Shown: one piece after another, positions 1 through 11,649 of the stretch
Numbering within the stretch: position 1 is the stretch's first letter
How the letters are laid out: each line of letters opens with the position of its first letter
Source of the DNA: Taxawa tesnikishii (nom. ined.)
Lineage: Eukaryota > Ascomycota > Dothideomycetes > Dothideales
Assembly: GCA_030247885.1 (NCBI GenBank)
Contig: JAPDRO010000012.1
Span: 124,001 to 188,000 of the forward strand
Direction: 5' to 3'
Length of the DNA stretch: 64,000 nucleotides
Made by a program: the position numbers and the translations under genes
The notes under the pieces: generated by a model
Told to the model about the DNA's origin: nothing
The model's input: the letters and a program-made list of their open reading frames with translations, nothing else
Databases searched by the model: none

Positions 1-1612
1 TGATGAGCTCAGTAGGGGACGAGCTCCGTAAAAGTCCTTCAATTTCCGGGCCCTTACGCTCGCTGACGCTTGTGGGCTCGTTGACCTTTGTTTAGCTAAA
101 GGCGCGAAGTAGGAGTTGTTCCGTTCTCTCTCCGCAAGGGACGCTGGCGACATCGGATAGCTGACTGCAGCCAATGGTTCGCCTGTGAGTCTTTCGATCT
201 TACTCTTAGGCTTGTTGACGGGCTGAACCTCTATGGCGGGCGGTGAAGGTGCCTGCTGCTCTGCAATCTTCGCGGCTATGCGTAGTTGCTCCCCTCGGGT
301 TCACCAGCATGGATCTTTCGCAGCATGAGGCGTCCTCTTTCGTTGCGTACGCGGTCGGCGCAGAGGCGAACAAGCTCTGCATCTCCCAATCGGCGACAAA
401 ACGCGGGGTCCGGATCCGTGCCGTCTAGGATCCAAAAGCAATAACTCTTGAAGTGAGCTTCGTTCAAAGCGCCCTTCTTAAGGGACTTGAGGATCAACTC
501 CTCGGATGTCTTGCAGCCCTCAACGCTCACAACGGAGGAGCGGCCACTGTCGTAGATGACCCGTATCAATGCCTTGTCAACTGGTAATGGGCTGCTGTAC
601 GTGGCGAGGTGGTCCATACTCGGACTTGACTTGATGTGACCAGCAAAGCGTGCGGTCTGTGGAGTCTCGGCGCTTGTTGCGGCGAATCGCGAAGGTGGAG
701 CGAACCTGCTCGTCTGCGGAGCGTCTGCCGTGCCCTTGCCATTCGACAGGGTTTGTCCAAAATAAGATGTGCCCTGCTCCCGTCCGATGTTCTCTCTTGA
801 ACTCATGCCATCGTAGCGCTGCGTACGTGCAATTCTGTTTTCCTGGTCCACTAATGGCGAGCTTGGTCTTGACGAAGGTTTTGATTGCGAATACGAGAAA
901 TCCGAGCCGTCCAGGCGTCGAGACATGCGCTTGTCGGCTCGAGATGTGACAGTAGGACGCGCTGAATGTGCTGCTCGAGGTGAGCCTGAGGACGGCGGGG
1001 TATGCGAGTTTCCGTCGAGCATAGCCAAGGAGTGCTGTAACAGTGTCAGCGCAGGGCACCAGAAGTTACTTGACCCGAGCGTCTCACTCACCCTGTTGGT
1101 GCTGCGTTTCGATGACCGCTTGTAAACAGTATTTCTCATGCTCTTTGCCTGGGATCCAATCCTTACTCGGTCGCCGATCTTCTTGACGCCCATCTCTTTC
1201 AATGTCGGCTGGTCGATCTCAATAAGCACCTCACCTGTGATGTTGTTCTCTATTTGCAGTGTAAGTATGTTGTAGTCGTATCTATAGGCTGCGCAAGGCT
1301 CACTTCTGAAGAGGTCAACATATTGAGCACAGTTGATACTACACAGCCAGTCTGCGACTCTGGCTTCGTCCCAACTTCTGCACGAACGAGCATTAGCATA
1401 GGAAGTCTGGTTAGTTGTTTAACCTCAACGTACCTCACAGAGTCAGAGATTTCGTAGCTCTCGGAGAACTCAGACTCTGTAGGGCTCGGGTGATAGGCCT
1501 GGTTTGCTGAGGCAGCCGGCAGTCTGTAGGAAGAGCCCTGCTGATATTGAGCGACATGACTCCCTCCACCTAACGGGGCAGGGTAGGGAGACTTGGACGC
1601 CAGCATAGCCAT
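1..1612 (-). CDS. STE11: STE11-type MAP kinase kinase kinase, N-terminal half (partial)
   Basis: This is the regulatory half of the MAPKKK that feeds the pheromone/invasive-growth and osmostress MAPK cascades; the kinase domain lies beyond the left edge. Reading from an ATG at 1612, two introns (1378-1433, 56 bp, and 1250-1303, 54 bp) join a SAM domain: WDEARVADWL, then CAQYVDLFRKN, then TLKEMGVKKIGDRVRIGSQA, the hallmark of Ste11 SAM domains. A Ser/Pro-rich linker follows, then a Ras-association-like domain (about 420-600 on the window: IRVIYDSGRSSVVSVEGC, then RKIHAGEPE). Reading is then interrupted twice, at the C4 run 291-294 and the G4 run 15-18; one extra base in each restores EQLRIAAKIAEQQ and FYGARPPTEL, both expected in Ste11 proteins. 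I read these as sequence errors. The start is uncertain: an in-frame stop lies about 10 codons upstream of 1612, but a further 5' exon is possible. Confidence 0.85.
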
Positions 1613-4094
1613 TTGAGTGTAAGGTCCCGGTATGGTCGTTCAACAAGACTGTCCGCTGTTCGAGCTCGGGATCCAAAACGTGCAACGACCTCAAGAGGAA
1701 CTCAGCACCGTAAGTGTCCGTCACCGCAACATAACGCGCGGGGTCGCAATCACGAAATGTGTGCTGTGCGTGTGTTGTCGGCGCGGGGCTTGACTCGGTG
1801 TTGATGTCAAGCTTCGCAGTCGAGCGCTCCACTTCGTGGGGCTTTGGGTTATCACGGCCTGCGAGAGGAAGGGGCGTGTAGAGTTCGGGGTGTAGAGGTG
1901 TTGTTATGGGGGGCGGCGGTGGTGGTGGTGGAAACAGACGGGGGTTCGCTTGTGAGACAAAGGCCGTCAGATCCGTCAAAGAGCAGGGCCTCCTTGGATG
2001 GGAGCGCGTGATTCGGCGAATGAAACAAGCGAAGTGAAACGATCTGACTGTGGAGACGCAGGATGTAGTAGCGATCAGCTTCGGAGCTTTTTAACAACAC
2101 GGCTGAATATATTGTTCCTGTTGCGTGCTTGGATGATGACTGCGTAAGAGCGGCACACGCGCAGTGGGCGCCTTGCGAAGACGGCCTTAGCAACAGCTGT
2201 GCGTGGTCAAAGAATCGGGCTAGAGGAGTCACTGCAAGCTGTCACAAGGACTCGACTCGCTGTTAGAGAACCGGAGTTGTCGACCTACGATACGGCGTGG
2301 CATCGATTGGCATGGGCAGGGCATAACGTTCGCGTGCGCATTGACCGCAAATCGGGCTAATCTGAGACCAGCATCCCAGCATCCGCTCTTGGCGTCAGAG
2401 TAGCTGCGTTTCATCGACCTCCAAGCCGTTTCACCACCGGCGCACTGTCGAATCCAATCGGCTGCACACGAATGCTAACTTTGGCAACTTCCTCCTTGAA
2501 CATCTATATAACAACCGGCCTGACCGCCCAAAACCACAAGTGCTTCCATGTGTGCTACAGGATTCAAGTTTGGCTGAATCCAGACGGTTGTTTCGTGACA
2601 GATGCATATGGCACAGCTCAGCTCAGCTCAGCTCAATATCAGCGATCAATCTAACGTTCAGCATCATCGCCGTTTTGCGACCTGTTGCATGGAGCGACGG
2701 ACACCAACGGTATTCCTATTGTAGGCAGTTCCTGGATACGTACTCTGTTTCCAAAATGCTTGCTGCTCCGGGGGAAGGGTTCTGGCAGTCAATTATCCAT
2801 GTATTGTTTGATCATCTCTAACCGCCTCAACCCCGGACATCCGTCCCGTCCTTGTGACTGTTCAGCAGCTCGATCGTCAGAGTAAGTCGTTTGCCAGTCT
2901 CACTTTGAGGCAGCGGTGCCCTGAACGTACAAGGAATGCGTGTCGTCAGCATAGTTCTGATTACGACATGCCTTTCTTTGATCCTGTATGCCCTCAACAG
3001 TGCCGTGTTCGACTCGGGTCCGAAGTGACTGCCTTGCTGGTGGTAGGAACCGCTGCTTCTTGATTGTGCCAGCTTTGTTGCGATCGTTGTCTGGACATGT
3101 CTTCTGTTTTTATTTCCTTTGTTCTCTGCTTGGCTATCCAGGTGGGCCTTTCTCCCGTCGTAATTCGCGCTCTTGCAGCATCACCCGGCACTCGCCTTCC
3201 GGTGGCTGATCGTCATACACCGGACAACCAATCTACCCGGGGATTAGTCGTGTCAAAAGAAGGCCGGCAGTATTGTGGCCTTGGGTCGGTCCGTAACAAG
3301 GCTGCAATCGCTGTGCTGCTCCACACGCACTACCCATGTTGTCGGTCGACTCGGGCACAGTTACATGGTCAGCATGCATGTCAGAAATATCTAACTGGCG
3401 ATTCGTGTGGCTCCATTCTTCGGATCTGGGCGCCCGTGGTTTGTCAGTTTTCTGCAGCCCTGTCATGCATGCAGCTTCGCCCCGTTTTCGTTGCCGAGTG
3501 GAGCAGCCAAGGTTCACGACCATGTTTCGCGACCTGCTCCCGCTGCAGCTGCATCGATGCATGCAAGCGCGTCGTGTAATGAATCTCTTTGGTAGGCAAT
3601 GTTGCAGGACGCAAAAATCTGGAGTTGTACGTTCGACTACTTCGATGATATCCCCTGTTGCTTATTAGTATTCGACCAAGCGACATGCAATTCAAGTTTG
3701 TCGATTAACCACGCCTCGGTAGTGGCAGTGAAATCACCGGCGTATGACGTTGGTGGATGCCGTAGAGTAACTCGATACAATAAGAATAACGAGCACTCTA
3801 CACGCCGCATAGCACGGCCTTCCTCAGACATGCAACAACACCACTGCTACCCACTTGGCCCACTTCAACAATTGTGTCTTCGTCTTGACACGACGTGTAT
3901 CCCTTGACGCGTAAACATATACGAAGAACGGCCGCTCGACTCTACTCTTCATGTGCTTTCCCCATCCTTCCAAGATCCCAGCCTAGCTCCTCGCGGTATC
4001 ATGCCACCCACGTAGACCGGTCTGAACAATCGCCCGTATATCACAGCCTTCCTTCCGGACGAGCGTACGGTCAGCCATTGCCACTCTTGCGACT
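1613..4094. other. Intergenic region, 5' side of STE11 and DUF7514 genes
   Basis: This 2.5 kb stretch separates two divergently oriented genes. On the minus strand 1613-2232 has open, Pro/Ser/Thr-rich frames, including a run of eight prolines near 1910-1935. They may be an extended STE11 leader or a missed first exon, but I see no conserved domain. A short tandem array of AGCTC lies at 2615-2634. I recognise no other gene. Confidence 0.5.
2615..2634. repeat. Short tandem repeat (AGCTC)x4
   Basis: Four exact copies of the pentamer AGCTC lie in non-coding sequence. The array is too short to be more than a microsatellite. Confidence 0.7.
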
Positions 4095-6014
4095 GTGACA
4101 CCAGCACAAGCAAGCGACATGGCTGCAGACAGCAACCGCCGACCGCTTTCACCGGAAAAGACGTCGTTTCCTCTTTGGGATGCGACAGAATCGCACAACA
4201 TACGGCAGGCGCATGCCGGCAGCACCAGAGTGTCGAACGGCACAGAAGACAACCTACCGCGCAGGACGCGAGCTACTTCGAATGCCCGAGCGCAGCCGAT
4301 TGTCCAGGAAGCCGTTAACACTGCGTTCGAAAAGTCAGATGCAGCGAGCCAGGTTGACCCAGTACTTGTCGCACAGATTACGGAATCAGTCATCAACAAA
4401 GTCATCGATAGCTTGACAGCATCAGGCATTACAACAGGTGGAGGTCCCGTGCAACCTCAACAACAACAACAACCCATACCTGCCCCCGCACCAAGTTCCA
4501 TACCGCGATCGCGCACCAGCTCGGCCTCAGCCTCTATACCACCCCGCTATACCCCGCCCTCGCCGACGAGATACGAGAATTCCAGCTTCGGTTCCGTCTC
4601 TCCAGAGCCTCAATTCGCCGACCCAGCAATCTCTTCCACGAAAGACAAGCTAAGACCAGGACGTAGGGAAAGCAACCCCTCACCACCGCCTACCATGCCT
4701 GAAGACTCGGCCTCGCGCACGCGTCCAAGGCCCGTCAGAGTACCGACTGCGGTGGACGAAACGGAGACTACACTCGAAAAGATATGGCAGCCGCTGTTTG
4801 ACGCTCAGGATAAGCCTACACTGCGATTGAGCCAGTTTTTGAGGGGACTTGCTGTCCATATCATTGAAGACTGCGAGCCTAAAGGCAGCATTGTTATCAC
4901 GCCATACAAAATGCTGAGGTTTCTGGAATCATCAAAGGTGGCTGACGAGGTATATCCTTGGTCTGCGATTTTCGGCGGCAAGATGACTTGCGCTTCCATC
5001 TCGCGCCTTTATCGGGACCTTAAATGTCAACACCACTTTGTGCAGCACATCAACCACGAAACACCATATATACCGGCCTTGACACCCTGCGGATTCAAGG
5101 ATTTCATGACAATCCTGATACTTGCTCATCCGGATCTGGAATACGAGAGATTAGCAAAAGCCGTCCTCGACATGCCGATCAGCAATGCGGACAATCCCAA
5201 GGAACGCTTTCCTAAAGAACTCTCTCGCCGTCTCCTGCCAAAGACAAGCGATCTTCAGTCCCGACAACGCCTCACAGCCGCAATGTCCGCCGATCCTGTG
5301 ATTAAGCTCCGCAGCAGCGACCCATTGCCACCACCACCACCCGTTCAGCCACCGCAGATGCCCATCTCGGGCTCTTTCACCGAACGCGAGCGAATGCCCT
5401 ACTCTAACTCCTTCTCCTCTTCAGCAGTCGACGACGAAGACCTGCAATTGCCCTCCGTGCCCATCGAGCGGGAGCGCAAGCCCTACACAGCCAAAGAAGG
5501 GAGCGGCAAAATCTACGAAGACAGCAACAGAGTCAATCCCAGCCTAAGCAATAGTTACCGATCAGACACCTCGGCACCGCGGAGAGCGAGCACCGCAATA
5601 CCCTTCACGCAATCCGGTGCCAGCAAACCAACCGAGAGTATCCCTTTCCCGACCTCCAGCCGCAGCCACCGGACATCCTCCTCAGCCAACGGGGTTCCGC
5701 GTCCGAACATGAACATGTACAGCGCTTCTCCGTCAACATCATCGAATCCCTACACACGTTCCGAAGGCAGTCAATTGAACGATATCCCCGCCGCATACTA
5801 TGCATCCAACATTCACGACGACGTCCCGGACCCGAGACGCTACTCGCGAAGGGACGACGTTGCGCGCGGGTACGGGTTCACTTCCTCGTCCGTGCCGAAT
5901 GCTGGGTATGATTACGGAACCGGTCTTTACGACGAAAGAAGGAGGGGTCCCGGCGGTAGTGATGGGTATGGCAGTTTTCCCGGATATCCTCCTCCGCCAG
6001 GCGCAAGATATTGA
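4095..6014 (+). CDS. DUF7514 domain-containing protein
   Basis: A single uninterrupted 639-residue frame. Residues 1-220 are disordered and rich in Ser/Pro/Arg. Residues about 225-395 form the conserved globular part (WQPLFDAQDKPTLRLSQFLR, IIEDCEPKGSIVITPYKMLR, LYRDLKCQHHFVQ, GFKDFMTILILAHPDLEYER), which matches the fungal DUF7514 family as I know it. The rest is low-complexity Pro/Ser/Tyr-rich, ending in GYPPPPGARY. No signal peptide or membrane segment is visible. The function of the family is unknown. The first ATG gives MTPAQASDMAADS; a second in-frame ATG 24 bp downstream is an equally good start. No frame breaks, unlike many neighbours. Confidence 0.85.
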   Translation: MTPAQASDMAADSNRRPLSPEKTSFPLWDATESHNIRQAHAGSTRVSNGTEDNLPRRTRATSNARAQPIVQEAVNTAFEKSDAASQVDPVLVAQITESVINKVIDSLTASGITTGGGPVQPQQQQQPIPAPAPSSIPRSRTSSASASIPPRYTPPSPTRYENSSFGSVSPEPQFADPAISSTKDKLRPGRRESNPSPPPTMPEDSASRTRPRPVRVPTAVDETETTLEKIWQPLFDAQDKPTLRLSQFLRGLAVHIIEDCEPKGSIVITPYKMLRFLESSKVADEVYPWSAIFGGKMTCASISRLYRDLKCQHHFVQHINHETPYIPALTPCGFKDFMTILILAHPDLEYERLAKAVLDMPISNADNPKERFPKELSRRLLPKTSDLQSRQRLTAAMSADPVIKLRSSDPLPPPPPVQPPQMPISGSFTERERMPYSNSFSSSAVDDEDLQLPSVPIERERKPYTAKEGSGKIYEDSNRVNPSLSNSYRSDTSAPRRASTAIPFTQSGASKPTESIPFPTSSRSHRTSSSANGVPRPNMNMYSASPSTSSNPYTRSEGSQLNDIPAAYYASNIHDDVPDPRRYSRRDDVARGYGFTSSSVPNAGYDYGTGLYDERRRGPGGSDGYGSFPGYPPPPGARY

Positions 6015-6454
6015 AGTAGGCTTGGTGCCGGATGTCATGAGGCTACGGGATGATGTACAAAACGCGAAACTTACGACAGCCGAGGGTACGGGAAACAGGA
6101 CTATGAAGGAGTACAGGAGATCCCTCCCCTTTGTTTTTTCGTCCTATATGCTTTCTTTCCTTTGTTGGGATACCCGTTTCCATTACCCTAGTTGATTATC
6201 TTCTGAGAGAGCAAGCACTATACCCCCCAGATTAGTTGATACTTTTCACACAGCTTCTTAGGTCGCTTTTGTACAATTACACGACATTCATGTGTTTCTT
6301 CCGTGCACGCATAGCTTACTCGTGAAAAAAACCCCCTCCAGGAGCCTCTTCTTCCACCAGCAAACCAAGTCCCGGAGATGTCGTGGCGTTTGCATTCGCG
6401 TACGCCAACCAGAACATTCACCCGGCAGACACCGCGCCCTCGCTCCGCACTTCA
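6015..6454. other. Convergent 3' flanks, no gene seen
   Basis: The stretch lies between the stop of the DUF7514 gene and the stop of the small acidic gene on the other strand. It holds T-rich stretches likely to be 3' UTR. Confidence 0.5.
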
Positions 6455-7138
6455 CTACGCTCCAATCGTCCGATCCATATCGTTGTCGTACCCCTCCTTC
6501 CCACCATACCCGCTCTCGACCCGTGCGTCCTGCGCGCCCTCGCCCGTGCCCAAGTCGGACTTCCCCGTCTGGTCGTCCGCCCCGCCCAGGAAGCCCTCAT
6601 CCATCGCTTCGCTGCCCAGCCCGACGTCCTGGTTGGCGGTGCCCGAGGACGTCGTCGTCTGTCCGCCCATCCCTTGCTCGGAGAGCGATTGTCCGTAGCG
6701 GATGTTCTCTGCGGTTTTGGCGCCGCGCGAGGCCTGCTCGGACGCGGCGGTGGAGGGGTCGACGTCGGTTGCTGTCGAGGCTTCTGTTTAGAGGGGAAAA
6801 AGGGAGGGTTAGTGTGGTTGCGGTGCTAGAGGTGACCATTGAAGAAGGAGGGAGCGAGGGTGAAGTGAATTCTACTGAGAGGGGATCGAGGGTGTGATGA
6901 CGGCTTCTTTTTCTGTTTTCTGTGCTCGTGCTCTTGTGGGGGTGTTTGAGCTTTTGCGAGGGGAAGGGGAATGTACCACCGAACTGTCCGCCGGACTTTT
7001 GTGCGGCTCGATGTATGTGTCTGCGGCCTCGTACTGGTTCCTCTCCTCTCCGCCTGGCTCGGTGTCCATGAGACCTGAAGACATGGTTCCTGTGTAGTAG
7101 AATCTTTCTGGTGCTTGTGAGTGGTGGTGGTCTGTCAA
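6455..7138 (-). CDS. Small acidic, disordered conserved fungal protein
   Basis: A two-exon gene on the minus strand. Exon 1 (from an ATG at 7138, or more likely the better-placed ATG at 7084, MSSGLMDTEPGG) encodes NQYEAADTYIEPHK and reaches SGGQFGG before a GTACAT donor at 6976. The acceptor TAAACAG ends at 6784 (intron 193 bp, branch CACTAACC). Exon 2 encodes TAENIRYGQSLSEQGMGGQT and ends NDMDRTIGA. The pieces resemble a family of short Gly/Asp/Gln-rich fungal proteins of unknown role. Exon 1 changes frame at the T4 run 6997-7000; one more base joins IEPHK to KSGGQFGG, in phase with exon 2. About 170 residues; no signal peptide. Confidence 0.6.
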
Positions 7139-7534
7139 TTGACGTATAAGGGATTATCAGTCTAGACAGGGCAAGCAAGCTATAAGTATGGGAGATCTTT
7201 AAGGTTATTGTCCACGAGAGCAGAGACGGGAGAAATGATGCTGAAGCGCGTACTCCAACAGTGACGTAGCGCGGGGTGATTTTACAGCGATTTGGATTCT
7301 GGGGAAGCTGGATTACCGCTTTTGGACATTGTGTCTACAATATGCTTGTTCCTTAAATATTCTTCTCAAGTGAATTGTTCATTGTCTTGCCTTTTGGGTT
7401 CGCGATACACTTTCCGTCTCTTCCTGCCGTTTTTCTGCTACGTATGCAGGCCCAGCGTGCCTGGCTTAGAAGCAGCAATACCGGAACGCCTCGCTATTTG
7501 TCAAACCAGACTTTCCCAACGTACACCATGCCGA
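7139..7534. other. Intergenic, no gene seen
   Basis: Upstream flank of the small acidic gene and 3' flank of the RFC gene. No open frame of interest. Confidence 0.5.
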
Positions 7535-8896
7535 TCAGAAATCTTCGTCAAAGTCCATACCCATCAGATGGCTAAAGAAGAACGGTCAGCATTAGCTTTG
7601 AGTCATGAGTTGTGGGTTGCGCACCATTCAGAGAGACGCATGAATTTGGCTACAAAGGCCTCGAGATGGAAGATCACTTTCTGTAGGAGACCGTCAGCGA
7701 CATATTCTCATGTACCCAAGCGTGCAATCAGTCGTCACTTACGCTACCCATCCGTATCCTGTGCTCATAAAAGGCAGACCACTTGACGACTTCCATCTTG
7801 AGCGCATCGTCAATCTTGGGCATGAGCTTGAACGTTAATGTCTAGAAAAACCTGTCAATGTATACGTAGTAAATTCCGTGGTTCTGATCGCGTACCTTGA
7901 GGATAGTCGTAGCTGGTATACAGTGCGTCAAGAGATCATACAACTTCGCTCTGACCTGCAAGATCCTTGCGGGTGTATGCTCAGCGATGATCTCATCCGC
8001 AATCTGCGCGATCAATGCCTCCCAATCAGGCGGCGGAATCGGTGTATTCTCATTCACCTGCTCGTTCTGTGCATGCACAGCTTCAAACATGAGCAGCGCG
8101 CGCCGCAGGTTGCGCCCGCTCTCCTTCGCAATCCGTCGCTCTAGCCCTTCGCTGCTCTTGTACTTCTCCATCTTCCCGACCTTCGCCAGGACCTCGCAAA
8201 TCTCGTCCTCGGTAGGTGCGGCAACCCGTACCAGCAGGGTGCGGCTGCGAATTGGTGCGATGATGTTGCTTGTGCTGTTTGCGAGCAGGATCAGCCGCAA
8301 GTTTGGGCTGTATTTCTCCATTGTCCGTCTGAGCGCTGCCTGAGCATCACGCGTGAGGTGGTCGGCTTCGTTGATCACAACGACTTTGAAGCGTTGTTTG
8401 GCAGCCAGATCGACTTGCTGTGTCTGAGCGACTTCTTTGAGGAGGTCTTGCACGACGACTCGGTCGTAGTTGCCTACATCGCTGGGTGTGATCTCGAGGT
8501 GATAATTGGAGGAGACGATATTGAACTCAAGCTTGCGATTGCTGTGTCTTGTTTAGCCCTGCTCTGTGTGGTGATACAGCGTTGGATCCCTTGCTGGAGA
8601 GGGATATACCTTGTAGTCTGGAAGACACGGCTGTCAATTTTGATCTTTTCCACTCCAGGTCCGTAAAGTGCGCGCAGGGTGGCGGTGATGCGCGTTTTCT
8701 TTCCTGCTCCAGAGGGTCCGTAAATCAATAGGTGTGGGAAGTCACCGCTTTGAGCCTACATGAACAGTTAGCTTCTGATCTCTGCGGACTGGCAATACGG
8801 AATTCTGACCAGGGAGCGGAGACGGTCCGACAAGTCGTGGTGATAGCTGAGAGCTTCCAGGCTGCGAGGTCGATGCTTGTCTACCAGGAGGGCCAT
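7535..8896 (-). CDS. RFC5: Replication factor C subunit (S. cerevisiae Rfc5 / human RFC3 type)
   Basis: An AAA+ subunit of the RFC clamp loader, which opens and loads PCNA at primer ends in the nucleus. Six exons: 8896-8810, 8755-8610, 8541-7896, 7841-7743, 7680-7625 and 7571-7535, each with GT/AG ends. Exon 1 encodes MALLVDKHRPRSLEALSYHH. Exon 2 holds the P-loop YGPSGAGKKT. Exon 3 holds VVINEADHLTRDAQAALRRT, the Walker-B/RFC box IV typical of this subunit, and the SRC-like PIRSRTLLVRV. The C terminus ends GMDFDEDF, as in fungal orthologues. Length is about 355 residues, normal for the family. No frame breaks. The start matches the conserved N terminus, and the first donor is GTCAGA. Confidence 0.93.
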
Positions 8897-9698
8897 TGCG
8901 AGTGTCCGAAATAGACGTGTTCTGGTTTTGTTGGTAATACCAGATAGAAGCGAATTGCCATGGACGCGGCATGCGAACGCGTCCGTTTCGCGTAGAGTGG
9001 TCCGTCCACGCGACGTTGATGCCAAGCCAGGCCTTCCACAGGCAGCGAAAGGTCAGTCGACTTCTTTTCTTGCACTCCAGCGGATGAGACGTTGTCTGTA
9101 CATGAAAACCAGTTTGCAATCTAGCATCGAAAGGTCTTGAGTGGGAGACGTCGCAGTGATGGCTGTGGTCCATCTTTCTACACTACGCTTACACCACACT
9201 CCATGACCTCCTCCAATGCTATATCTCTAGGTTTGCATGTCTCATTCAAAAACACTTGAGTCTGACTCCATCACAAACCGGACCCTTTGACTCAAGTGGT
9301 TGTCCAGTATGCCCGGCTCCGGAGCTATATCCAGGATCCGTATCACTGGACTAGTCAGTTCCACAATCAGCCGTAACACTGCGGCTCTGGTCCACGTGGC
9401 ATGCTGGTGTTGGGCATTCGGACACTGCCGTGCATCCGTAAGTTCCCTAGCTGCTGTTTCTGGGAGCTTGCGGCTTCTTGTTTGTCCTCTTCGGACCATT
9501 GGGAATGCTACCTGGCCCTCCCTCACGGATACAGCCGTCAACGTTGCTCCTCGATAAAGACCATCAGATCTCCATCCTGGCTTGCGAAGGCCACATTCGA
9601 CCAGCCTTGCTACTTAAAGCCGTAGTTATACGTGTCCATCGCCCTGCTATTCCTCGACAGTTTGCTTTGGAAAAGGAACTTGATAGCAATCAAGCGAT
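8897..9698. other. Shared 5' region of RFC5 and BLOC-1 genes
   Basis: About 800 bp between divergent starts. No domain-bearing frame on either strand. Confidence 0.5.
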
Positions 9699-10056
9699 AT
9701 GACTTCTATTCAGGACACAACGCGCCGTCAAGAAGAAGCTCGTGCAGCAGTCATAGCCTCCCTGAACTCGGTCGGATCGTCGTACGACACGAAGTTACAA
9801 AGTCGAGCTGCAAATCTTCACTCCAACGAAGCCGCCATCGCGAGACAAGAGAGAGCTCGCCAAGCAGACGAAAGCGCTCGCCGATCAGAGTGATCAATGG
9901 CACAAGCTAGCACAGTCAAGCACTAAGAAGCTCAACGAAGTGGGTGATCTCCAGAATTGGGCCGAGATGATCGAGAGAGATTTCTTAGTCCTCGAGGAAA
10001 CGCTGCGGCTTGTCGAAGGCAGGGAGCCAAGCGACAACATCAGCGGCACCGGCTGA
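9699..10056 (+). CDS. BLOC-1 complex subunit 1-like protein (GCN5L1 family)
   Basis: Encodes about 118 residues starting MTSIQDTTRRQEEARAAVIA. The C-terminal half, QTKALADQSDQWHKLAQ then LNEVGDLQNWAEMIERDF, is the signature region of the BLOC1S1/GCN5L1 family, a coiled-coil subunit of the endolysosomal BLOC-1 complex. The two halves lie in different frames. The switch falls in a GA dinucleotide repeat at 9849-9855; one more GA unit joins them as IARQERELAKQ. No intron could do this. The stop is at 10054-10056. Family assignment is good, the exact role in this fungus is inferred. Confidence 0.72.
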
Positions 10057-10601
10057 TAGATGCATTCGTTTGGCGCCGAGGTACTGGGTCTGGATTACAG
10101 CAAGACGAGTACCGGTACTGAGTACTGCGTGCTTGTAGACGAGCAGCAGTACGGTCGACGGCAACATCGAAACTCTCTACAGAGCTTGTTTTGAATTTTT
10201 GGCGCAGGCAATGCAGTGCTCTTCATGACGAATTTCTAACTCTCACTCCCTCTGCTCCAACTTCTTTGCTCAACATTGCTGGGTATCCTCCAAACAAATC
10301 TACATTCTGTCCGTTCAATCTTGGAGATACTACAGCAAGCTGCCCGAACAGATGATCTGTCCTTCAGGTCCATACTCTGATTTATACTCGATTCCAGGGA
10401 GCGAGTTTTCAGGGGCATGGAGCTCGTCATTCGAAACATCGGGAGCTTGTGACCCAACTTGAGCCTCCATGTACGATGACGTCGATCTGTCTATTCTCCG
10501 CATATGTAGGCCTTCTGCTCTCCGATTCCTTTTTGTTACTTTTCTATCAGATTCCTGTTCCACTTGCTTTGTTGCCTCGTTTTTGGTTCGTTTTGATAAA
10601 C
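10057..10601. other. Intergenic, upstream of SDR gene
   Basis: Pyrimidine-rich sequence runs up to the SDR start. No gene recognised. Confidence 0.5.
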
Positions 10602-11649
10602 ATGACGGGCCGGCTTTCCGGAAAAGCCGCTATTGTGACCGGTAAGCAAGCTCCATCCCCAAAGGCAATACCTCTCTGAGTTAACCAGCTAGGCTCTTCA
10701 TCCGGGCTGGGGCAAGCCATCGCCCTTGCGTATGCTAAGGAGGGTGCAAAGATTTGCTGCGTAGATCTCTATTCAGCACCACGCAATCCCATCAATGCAA
10801 AAACCGGCAAGGCAGATGATTTCAACAATCGCTCCTCTGGAGTAATGACACATGAAGTCCTGCAGCAGCAGTTTGGCAATGAGCGATCCACCTACTGCAA
10901 GGCAGATATCACCAAGCCTGCCGATGTCGAAAACGCTGTCAGATTTTGCGTTGAGAAGTTCGGTAGATTGGACATCATGGTAAGCGGGAATCACATTCGC
11001 TGGCTGAATCCGGCCCCTGCGCCAGCTCACTCGTTGTGGGAACGCAGGTCAACAACGCTGGTATCAGTGTCGAAAGCACACACCCGCGAGCACTGGGCGT
11101 GCACGAAACGAGTGAGGAGGATTGGGATAAGACGATGGCCATTAACGCCAAAGGCGTATTCCTTGGCTGTAAATACGCAATTGCTCAGATGCTGGCGCAG
11201 GATCCATTACCCGGTGAGAAAGACCGAGGGTGGATCGTCAACACAGCGAGCGTGCAAGGATTGGTTGCCTATTACGGGACCCGTGAGTTCGCTCTGGCCC
11301 AATCCATACGACAGAGTGCAACAAGCGGCTGATGTAAAACCATGCGCGAACAGCATCCTACTGCGCCGCCAAGGGAGCAGTTGTCCAGCTCACCAAACAG
11401 GTAGCGCTCGATTACGCTCCGATGCGCATCCACTGCAACGCCATCTGTCCAGGATTCCTGCGCACCACGATGACGCAGAACTTGCAGAGTGACCCGGAAC
11501 TGTTAGCTCAGACCAACAAGGCGCATCCGTTTGGTGGCATGGGCGACGTAGATGATGTAGCTAAGGCGGCGGTGTTCTTTGCCAGCGATGATGCGAGCTG
11601 GGTCACTGGCGTGCCGTTGCCTGTTGATGGAGGGTATCTTACGCTGTGA
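10602..11649 (+). CDS. Short-chain dehydrogenase/reductase (classical SDR)
   Basis: A 285-residue NAD(P)-dependent oxidoreductase of the classical SDR family. Four exons: 10602-10641, 10693-10979, 11048-11282 and 11354-11649 (introns of 51, 68 and 71 bp). The cofactor motif TGSSSGLGQAIA is built across intron 1. Next come the structural NNAG (VNNAGISVES), the catalytic Ser region NTASVQG and the active-site YxxxK (PSYCAAKGAVVQL), then the usual CPGF and the C-terminal VTGVPLPVDGGY. Sequence alone does not fix the substrate: relatives include 3-oxoacyl-ACP reductases and sugar or alcohol dehydrogenases. No targeting signal. All exon phases agree. Confidence 0.88.

Noticed and set aside
1-300. 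Idea that STE11 is a pseudogene because of two frame breaks
   Set aside because: Both breaks are one-base-short homopolymers, the same pattern as in essential genes of the window, and the flanking sequence is well conserved.
6292-6897. Plus-strand Arg/Pro-rich frames near 6300-6900
   Set aside because: They lie opposite the small acidic gene and have shadow-type composition.
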